Origin: Aquabacterium olei
GTDB lineage: Bacteria; Pseudomonadota; Gammaproteobacteria; Burkholderiales; Burkholderiaceae_C
Length of the DNA: 64,000 bases
Direction: 5' to 3'
NCBI RefSeq assembly: GCF_003100395.1
Contig: NZ_CP029210.1
Coordinates: 1,612,001 to 1,676,000, forward strand
The position numbers were made by a program, and so were the translations under genes. Shown piece after piece: positions 58,570 through 64,000 of the stretch. Every line of letters starts with the position of its first letter. Position 1 is the stretch's first letter. The notes beneath the pieces were generated by a model, which was given only the letters and a program-made list of their open reading frames with translations, ran no database searches and was not told where the DNA came from.

Positions 58570-59475
58570 GTGAACCGATTGATTGAAGCGATGGAAGTCC
58601 TCAATCCGCAGGAAACCCTGCGCATCCTTGAAGCGGCGCTGTTGTGCGCCGATCAGCCCATGACGCTCCGTGAGATGCGGCAGCTGTTGGACGACACCGT
58701 GTCCGTGGACACGGTGCGCGCCTTGCTGGCCGAGCTCGCCGTGCAGTGGGAGGGGCGCGGCGTGGAGTTGCGGGAAGTGGGTTCGGGTTGGCGCTTCCAG
58801 ACGCGTGCCGACGTGCAGGCGCACCTGGATCGCCTCAACCCCGAGAAGCCGCCCAAGTACTCGCGCGCCACGCTCGAGACGCTGGCCATCATCGCCTACA
58901 AGCAGCCCGTGACGCGCGGGGACATCGAGGACATCCGGGGCGTGACCGTCAGCTCGCAGATCGTGCGACAGCTGGAGGACCGCGGCTGGGTGGAAGTGAT
59001 CGGCCACCGCGATGCCCCAGGACGGCCCGGCCTGTATGCCACCACCCGTCAGTTCCTCGACGACCTGGGCCTGGCCTCGCTGGCCCAGTTGCCCACGCTC
59101 GAGGGCATGCCGGTGGCGCAAGGGCTGCTGCCTGGCATGGAAGACGCCATGCTGCCTTTGCCGCTGGCCGACGAGGGGGCGCAGGATGGGCCTGCCGCCC
59201 AGTCGACCCTCTTGCTGCAAGATCTTTCTGATGAGACGGCTTCCGCGCCTCTGTCCGCTTCGGCGACGGAAGCCGAACCGGTCGGGACACTGCCTCTGGC
59301 CGTGTCCGACCCTGCTCCTGCTGGCGCGGATGCGCTGGCCGATGACGTCGCCGTGATGGCTGGCGCATCTTCTTCGACCCCGGCCCCCGACGAGGCCGCT
59401 TCGACCGCCCCGCTGACCGAGATGGCTCAGCCCGACGACGGCGTGTCACCACCTTCTTCCCCATCGCATTCATGA
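58570..59475 (+). CDS. scpB: Segregation and condensation protein B
   Basis: A 301-residue ScpB, a winged-helix partner of SMC-ScpA in chromosome condensation. The conserved core runs from [22 protein letters not shown] to [19 protein letters not shown] (about residues 8-180), with [19 protein letters not shown] in the middle. The remaining 120 residues are a low-complexity Ala/Pro/Ser tail. The GTG at 58570 is chosen for a GGAGG about 10 bases upstream; ATG 58426 would add 48 non-conserved residues. It overlaps rluB by 4 bases. Confidence 0.9.
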   Translation: MNRLIEAMEVLNPQETLRILEAALLCADQPMTLREMRQLLDDTVSVDTVRALLAELAVQWEGRGVELREVGSGWRFQTRADVQAHLDRLNPEKPPKYSRATLETLAIIAYKQPVTRGDIEDIRGVTVSSQIVRQLEDRGWVEVIGHRDAPGRPGLYATTRQFLDDLGLASLAQLPTLEGMPVAQGLLPGMEDAMLPLPLADEGAQDGPAAQSTLLLQDLSDETASAPLSASATEAEPVGTLPLAVSDPAPAGADALADDVAVMAGASSSTPAPDEAASTAPLTEMAQPDDGVSPPSSPSHS

Positions 59476-61472
59476 CCACCGAGTCCGTGCCCATGTCAGA
59501 ACCCCAAGACCAGCCTCAGGCCGCCGAAGAGGTGGTCAAGCCCAAGCGCACCCGCCGCCCCAAGGCCGAGGCGGCACCCGCCGCCGAGCCGGTCGCGGCC
59601 GAGGCGCCCGCTGCGGCGAAGCGTGCACCGCGTCGCCGCAAGGTCGAGGCCGATGCAGCCGAGCCCGCGGTGAGCGAAGCGCCTGCAGCAGAAGCGGCCG
59701 TGGTCGAAGCGGCCGAGCCAACTCCGGCTGACGCTGCGGAGGCCAAGCCCCGCCGCGCCCCCCGTCGCAAGCCCACTGCCGCAGCGAGTGAGCCCGCCGG
59801 CGCGGTCGAATCCGCACCAGATGTTGCTGAGCCTGTCCGCGAAGTGACGGCGCATGGCGTGATCGAACTCGGGCCCGAGATCGCGGCACAGCCGCAGCAG
59901 GCCTCTGACGCGGCACCGGCCGAGGGCGCCAGCGACGAGGCGCCGCGCGGTGAAGGCCGTGGCCGCGACGGCCGTGGTCGTCGTGATCGTGAGCGCCGCC
60001 GCGAAGGCGAGCGTGGTGACCGTGCCGAGCGCACCGACCGCCCCGCACAGGTGACCGCCGAGGGTGAAGAGGATGCTGACAACCGTCCGTCGCGCCGCGC
60101 CGCCATTGCCGCCGAGCAGGCCTCCGAAGTGTTCGCCGAACTGCTGTCGGGTGATTTCGACAAGGTGCGCGAGGAAGAGGGCGAGGACGCCGCCGGCGAG
60201 GAAGGCGGCGCCTACAAGCGCGTGCTGCGTCCCGAGCCCGACGCCCCCAAGCTGCAGAAGGTGCTGGCCCAGGCCGGCGTCGGCTCGCGCCGTGACATCG
60301 AACAGATGATCGAGGATGGCCGCATCGAGGTGAACGATCAGGTCGCGCATATCGGCCAACGCGTCTCGTATGGCGACCGCATCAAGGTGGCCGGCCGCCC
60401 GATCAAGGTCCGCATTGCGCCGCAGCCCGCCCGTATCCTGGCTTACCACAAGCCGGTTGGCGAAGTCGTCACCCATGACGATCCCCAAGGCCGTCCGACC
60501 GTCTTCCGTCGCCTGCCGCGTCTGCAGAATGGCAAGTGGATGTCGGTGGGGCGCCTCGACCTCAACACGGAAGGCCTGCTGCTGTTCACCAACTCCGGCG
60601 AACTGGCCAACCAGCTGATGCACCCGCGCTTCGGCGTGGAGCGCGAGTACGCCGTGCGCGTGCTGGGCTCGCTGGACGATGCCTCGCGCCAGCGCCTGCT
60701 CGATGGCGTGGAGATCGAAGGCCAGACCGCCTCGTTCGTGGCCATCAGCAATGGTCTGGGCGAGGGCGTGAACCAGTGGTATCGCGTGGTCATCACCGAA
60801 GGCCGCAACCGCGAAGTGCGCAAGCTCTTCGACGCTGTCGGCCTGACGGTCAACCGCCTGATCCGCGTCCGTTATGGCGCGATCGTGCTGCCGCGCGGCC
60901 TCAAGCGCGGGGTGTGGGTCGAGCTGGGCGAGTCCGATGTGCGGGCAGTGAAGTCACTGGCCGGCATGGACCGCATCGAGTCGCAACAGCCTCGCGGCGG
61001 CAAGAGCCAGGGCCAGGGCGGTCAGCAGCAAAAGAGCCAGCAGGGCTTCAAGACGAAGCAGGGCGGCCGTCCGCAACAAGGTCGTCCCGAGCAGGGCCCG
61101 CGCCCGCAAGGCGGTCAGAACGCTGCGCCGCAACAGCGCCCGCCGCGTCAGGAACGCGAGCCCGCACCGCGCCGCGATGTGGACGACGATTTCGATCACA
61201 TCGGCCCCATCCCCAATCCGCTGGAGCAGACCTTCGACCGTCGTTTCGTGAAGAGCGGCTCCAAGCGCATCACCTCGGGTTTCGGGCGTCCGGACCTCGA
61301 CCATGACCGTCAGCAAGCCGGCAAGCAGAAGGGCCCGCGTCAACCGGATCCGATGCAGACCTCGGTGGGCTACATCGGAGCCGACGCCTTCTTCGGCAAC
61401 AAGTCGGGCGGTGGCGGCCGACGTGGCGGCGGCAACAGCGGTGGCGGTGGCGGCGGCCGTGGCCGTCGCTGA
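59472..61472 (+). CDS. rluB: 23S rRNA pseudouridine(2605) synthase RluB
   Basis: A 666-residue RsuA-family pseudouridine synthase. The catalytic core (about residues 255-500) has an S4 domain ([20 protein letters not shown]), Asp363 in [13 protein letters not shown], and [14 protein letters not shown]. It is flanked by very long unstructured parts: an Ala/Glu/Pro/Arg-rich N-terminus of about 250 residues and a Gln/Gly/Arg-rich C-terminus ending in Gly-Arg runs. Escherichia coli RluB has about 290 residues. It overlaps scpB, a conserved pairing. Confidence 0.94.
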   Translation: MTTESVPMSEPQDQPQAAEEVVKPKRTRRPKAEAAPAAEPVAAEAPAAAKRAPRRRKVEADAAEPAVSEAPAAEAAVVEAAEPTPADAAEAKPRRAPRRKPTAAASEPAGAVESAPDVAEPVREVTAHGVIELGPEIAAQPQQASDAAPAEGASDEAPRGEGRGRDGRGRRDRERRREGERGDRAERTDRPAQVTAEGEEDADNRPSRRAAIAAEQASEVFAELLSGDFDKVREEEGEDAAGEEGGAYKRVLRPEPDAPKLQKVLAQAGVGSRRDIEQMIEDGRIEVNDQVAHIGQRVSYGDRIKVAGRPIKVRIAPQPARILAYHKPVGEVVTHDDPQGRPTVFRRLPRLQNGKWMSVGRLDLNTEGLLLFTNSGELANQLMHPRFGVEREYAVRVLGSLDDASRQRLLDGVEIEGQTASFVAISNGLGEGVNQWYRVVITEGRNREVRKLFDAVGLTVNRLIRVRYGAIVLPRGLKRGVWVELGESDVRAVKSLAGMDRIESQQPRGGKSQGQGGQQQKSQQGFKTKQGGRPQQGRPEQGPRPQGGQNAAPQQRPPRQEREPAPRRDVDDDFDHIGPIPNPLEQTFDRRFVKSGSKRITSGFGRPDLDHDRQQAGKQKGPRQPDPMQTSVGYIGADAFFGNKSGGGGRRGGGNSGGGGGGRGRR

Positions 61473-61484
61473 GTCGTGCCGCGT

Positions 61485-61503
61485 GCGGGGTTTCGTGCCC
61501 CGC
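61485..61503 (+). terminator. GC hairpin after rluB
   Basis: Stem GCGGGG/CCCCGC with loop TTTCGTG, 13 bases after the rluB stop. No T-run follows, so termination is doubtful. Confidence 0.3.
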
Positions 61504-61567
61504 GCAAACCCGCGTTGACATCCCCTCAATCACCTGTGCCTGGCATGGTGCTGACGCATGCGCGCAG

Positions 61568-61573
61568 TACAAT
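61568..61573 (+). promoter_or_regulatory. Possible -10 element for ndk
   Basis: TACAAT 41 bases before the ndk ATG. The -35 region is unclear; no TTGACA-like sequence at normal spacing. The same TACAAT is found twice upstream of lepA. Confidence 0.35.
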
Positions 61574-61614
61574 GCCAGGTTTTGTCAAGACCATTGCCCA
61601 TACTGGAGAATCAA

Positions 61615-62040
61615 ATGGCCATCGAACGCACCCTCTCGATCATCAAGCCCGACGCCGTTGCCAAGAACGTCATCGGCCAAATCATCGCCCGCTTTGAAGG
61701 CGCTGGCCTGAAGGTCGTGGCCGGCAAGCTGGTTCAACTGTCGCGCGCTGAAGCCGAGCAGTTCTACGCCGTGCACGCCGCCCGTCCCTTCTTCAAGGAT
61801 CTGGTGGACTTCATGGTCTCCGGCCCCGTGTTCGTGCAAGTGCTGGAAGGCGAAGGCGCCATCCTGAAGAACCGCGACCTGATGGGCGCCACCGACCCGA
61901 AGAAGGCTGAGAAGGGCACGATCCGCGCTGACTTCGCCGACAGCATCGATGCCAACGCCGTCCACGGTTCCGACGCTGCCGAAACGGCTGCCGTTGAAAT
62001 CGCTTTCTTCTTCCCCGGCATGAACGTCTACAGCCGCTGA
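61615..62040 (+). CDS. ndk: Nucleoside diphosphate kinase
   Basis: A 141-residue kinase balancing nucleoside triphosphate pools. The start [18 protein letters not shown] is canonical, and His117 in NAVHGSD is the phosphorylated residue. GGAG lies about 8 bases before the ATG. It is followed after 30 bases by rlmN; the ndk-rlmN-pilW order is conserved in betaproteobacteria. Confidence 0.98.
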   Translation: MAIERTLSIIKPDAVAKNVIGQIIARFEGAGLKVVAGKLVQLSRAEAEQFYAVHAARPFFKDLVDFMVSGPVFVQVLEGEGAILKNRDLMGATDPKKAEKGTIRADFADSIDANAVHGSDAAETAAVEIAFFFPGMNVYSR

Positions 62041-62070
62041 TCGGCTGCTGACGTCGCAAGAGGTCTGTTC

Positions 62071-63213
62071 ATGGACGCGGTCAACCTGCTCGATTTCGAC
62101 CTTGAAGGGTTGACTGCGTTCTGCGAGAAACTGGGTGAGAAGCGCTTTCGCGCCACCCAGCTCTTTCGCTGGATCCATCAGAAGGGCGCGACCGACTTCG
62201 ACCAGATGTCGGATCTCGCCAAATCGCTGCGCAGCAAGCTGCAGGGCATTGCGACCCTGAAGACCTTGCCTGTCATCAGCGAGCATGTCTCGTCGGACGG
62301 CACCATCAAGTGGCTGTTCGATGTCGGCGGCGGCAATGCCGTCGAAAGTGTGTACATCCCGGAAGACGATCGCGCCACCCTCTGCATCTCATCGCAGGCG
62401 GGTTGTGCTGTCGGCTGCCGTTTCTGCTCCACTGGCCATCAGGGCTTCAGCCGCAACCTCAGCACCGGCGAGATCATTGCCCAGCTGTGGCATGCCGAGC
62501 ACGCCTTGCGTCAGCGCCTGGGGACGTCGGAGCGCATCATCAGCAACGTCGTGATGATGGGCATGGGCGAGCCGCTGCAGAACTACAACGCGTTGGTTCC
62601 CGCACTGCGCACCATGCTGGACGACCACGGCTATGGCCTGTCGCGCCGCCGCGTCACGGTCTCCACGTCGGGTGTCGTGCCAATGATCGAGCGCCTGCGC
62701 GAGGACTGCCCTGTTGCGCTCGCCGTCTCGTTGCACGCGCCCAACGACCCGTTGCGTGACGAGCTGGTGCCGCTCAACCGCAAGTATCCGATCGACGAGT
62801 TGCTGGCTGCCTGTAAGGACTACCTTGAGGCAGCCCCGCGCGACTTCATCACCTTTGAATATTGCATGCTCGATGGCGTCAATGACAGCGACGAGCACGC
62901 GCGCCAGCTGATCGCCCTGGTCAAGGGGCGCATCAACTGCAAGTTCAACCTGATTCCCTTCAACCCCTTCCCGGCGTCGGGCCTCAAGCGCTCCGACAAC
63001 GCGCGCGTGCAGGCCTTCGCGCGCCTGCTGGCCGATGCGGGCATTGTCACGACCGTCCGCAAGACCCGCGGTGACGACATCGATGCTGCTTGCGGGCAGC
63101 TCGCCGGCGAGGTGCAGGATCGCACCCGCGCCCACACCCGCATGTTGCGCCAGCCGGTCGCCGTGCCGGTGGCCATGCCCACGCGGGGCGAGCGGCAGCG
63201 CTCGGATCGCTGA
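62071..63213 (+). CDS. rlmN: Dual-specificity RNA methyltransferase RlmN
   Basis: A 380-residue radical-SAM enzyme that methylates C2 of A2503 in 23S rRNA and A37 of some tRNAs. The iron-sulfur ligands are Cys112, Cys116 and Cys119 ([12 protein letters not shown]), and Cys341 (DAACGQL) is the methylated or resolving cysteine. GMGEPLQNY and [13 protein letters not shown] are typical SAM and substrate segments. It lies between ndk and pilW. Confidence 0.97.
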   Translation: MDAVNLLDFDLEGLTAFCEKLGEKRFRATQLFRWIHQKGATDFDQMSDLAKSLRSKLQGIATLKTLPVISEHVSSDGTIKWLFDVGGGNAVESVYIPEDDRATLCISSQAGCAVGCRFCSTGHQGFSRNLSTGEIIAQLWHAEHALRQRLGTSERIISNVVMMGMGEPLQNYNALVPALRTMLDDHGYGLSRRRVTVSTSGVVPMIERLREDCPVALAVSLHAPNDPLRDELVPLNRKYPIDELLAACKDYLEAAPRDFITFEYCMLDGVNDSDEHARQLIALVKGRINCKFNLIPFNPFPASGLKRSDNARVQAFARLLADAGIVTTVRKTRGDDIDAACGQLAGEVQDRTRAHTRMLRQPVAVPVAMPTRGERQRSDR

Positions 63214-63267
63214 CAGGGCAGGGCGGCCTTGCGCCTACACTGTCAGCCCTGTCCAGGAGAACGCTGA

Positions 63268-64000
63268 ATGAGGAATGTTTCTGTGTCCGGGACCCAGTGG
63301 TGTCGCTGGCTCGGCCTGGTGGCCGCCTTGCTGCTGACGGCCTGTGCCACGGGTGGCGCGCCGTCGAGCCGACCGGCCGCACCGTCTGCCGCCACGCGCG
63401 GCGACATCATGACCGCCTCCGACGAAACGGAGTCCCGCAAGCGCGCCCGCATCCGTCTCGAGCTCGCTGCCACCTACTTCAATCAGGGGCAATACACCAC
63501 CGCGCTCGACGAGGTGAAGCAGGGACTGTCGATCGACCCGACCCTCACGGCAGGTTACGAGATGCGTGCGCTCATCTATGCCGCGATGGGCGACAACACC
63601 CGCGCACAGCAGGGCTTTCGCGAAGCCCTGGCCCTGGACGAACGCAACGGCAGCGTCCTGCACAACTATGGCTGGTACCTTTGCCAGCAGCGGCAGTACG
63701 CGGCGGCCGATGCGTTGTTCGAGCGTGCGGCGAACCTGCCGCAGTCCATCGCCACGAGCAAGACGCTGCTGGCCCGCGGCGTGTGCCAGGTGGCGGCGGG
63801 GCTGTACCCGGAAGCCGAGAAGACGCTGACCCGGTCGCTCGAGCTCGACTCGTCCAACCCGGCGACGTCCTTCAATCTCGCATCCGTGCTGTACCGGCGT
63901 GGCGAGCTCGAGCGCGCCCGCTTCCACATCCGCCGCGTGAACGCCATTCCAGATCAGGTGACGTCCGAGTCGCTGTGGCTGGCGATCCGCATCGAGCACC
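63268..64000 (+). CDS. pilW: Type IV pilus biogenesis/stability lipoprotein PilW (cut by right edge)
   Basis: The first 244 residues of a TPR lipoprotein. The signal peptide ends with the lipobox LLTAC (Cys26). Several tetratricopeptide repeats follow, for example LELAATYFNQGQYTTALDEVKQGL and NYGWYLCQQRQYAAADALFERA, matching PilW/PilF, which helps assemble the PilQ secretin. AGGAGA precedes the ATG by 9 bases. The frame is open at the window end. Position after rlmN supports the assignment. Confidence 0.88.
   Translation, partial: MRNVSVSGTQWCRWLGLVAALLLTACATGGAPSSRPAAPSAATRGDIMTASDETESRKRARIRLELAATYFNQGQYTTALDEVKQGLSIDPTLTAGYEMRALIYAAMGDNTRAQQGFREALALDERNGSVLHNYGWYLCQQRQYAAADALFERAANLPQSIATSKTLLARGVCQVAAGLYPEAEKTLTRSLELDSSNPATSFNLASVLYRRGELERARFHIRRVNAIPDQVTSESLWLAIRIEH

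Overview
The window looks like chromosomal core-genome DNA from a GC-rich betaproteobacterium of the order Burkholderiales, most like the Leptothrix/Rubrivivax/Aquabacterium group. The basis is gene order (plsX-fabHDG-acpP-fabF-rpoE-rseA-degP-lepA-lepB-rnc-era-recO-pdxJ-acpS-nagZ; ndk-rlmN-pilW; bamD opposite rluD), a PEP-CTERM protein, and a DksA without its zinc cysteines. Genus is an inference. I see no rRNA, tRNA, insertion sequence, prophage or CRISPR array. Almost all of the window is housekeeping genes on both strands.

Layout. 1-2.8 kb (minus): an orphan hybrid histidine kinase followed by ychF, which is cut by the left edge. 2.9-4.9 kb (plus): a UbiH-family hydroxylase and a DsbC-type isomerase. 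4.9-10.0 kb (minus): maf, an RsmI-like methylase, DUF3429, M61 peptidase and DUF3108. 10.0-29.5 kb (plus): a very long run starting with yceD-rpmF, then fatty-acid synthesis, the sigma-E unit, lepA-lepB, RNase III, Era, RecO, PdxJ, AcpS and NagZ. A PEP-CTERM protein follows. 30.5-33.4 kb (minus): RNase E with a long leader. 34.1-37.3 kb (plus): rluC, a HAD phosphatase, a Rieske protein and an S49 peptidase. 37.3-38.9 kb (minus): HDOD and chalcone-isomerase-like proteins. 39.1 kb (plus): coaX. 39.8-45.5 kb (minus): a CobW GTPase, then dksA, a STAS protein and hslV-hslU. 45.6-52.9 kb (plus): corC-lnt-glyQ-glyS-gmhB-ygjP. 53-57 kb: MBL hydrolase (minus), aceK (plus), bamD (minus). 57.1-64 kb (plus): rluD, scpB-rluB, ndk, rlmN and pilW, which is cut by the right edge.

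How the genes fit together. The fab cluster supplies acyl-ACP, with PlsX leading into phospholipid and AcpS activating ACP further down the same run. RpoE, RseA, DegP, BamD, Lnt, GmhB and LepB concern the cell envelope. RNase E, RNase III, RluB/C/D, RlmN and Era concern RNA processing and ribosome maturation.

The most interesting non-coding signals are in the 356-base gap before lepA. It holds three DnaA-box-like sequences, promoter-like elements, and a strong hairpin plus eight T residues ending exactly at the lepA start codon. A similar hairpin sits directly before rnc. I did not find a clearly novel multi-gene system; the candidates are regulatory leaders, an uncharacterised STAS protein, a YgfX-like gene coupled to rpoE, and an apparent absence of rseB.
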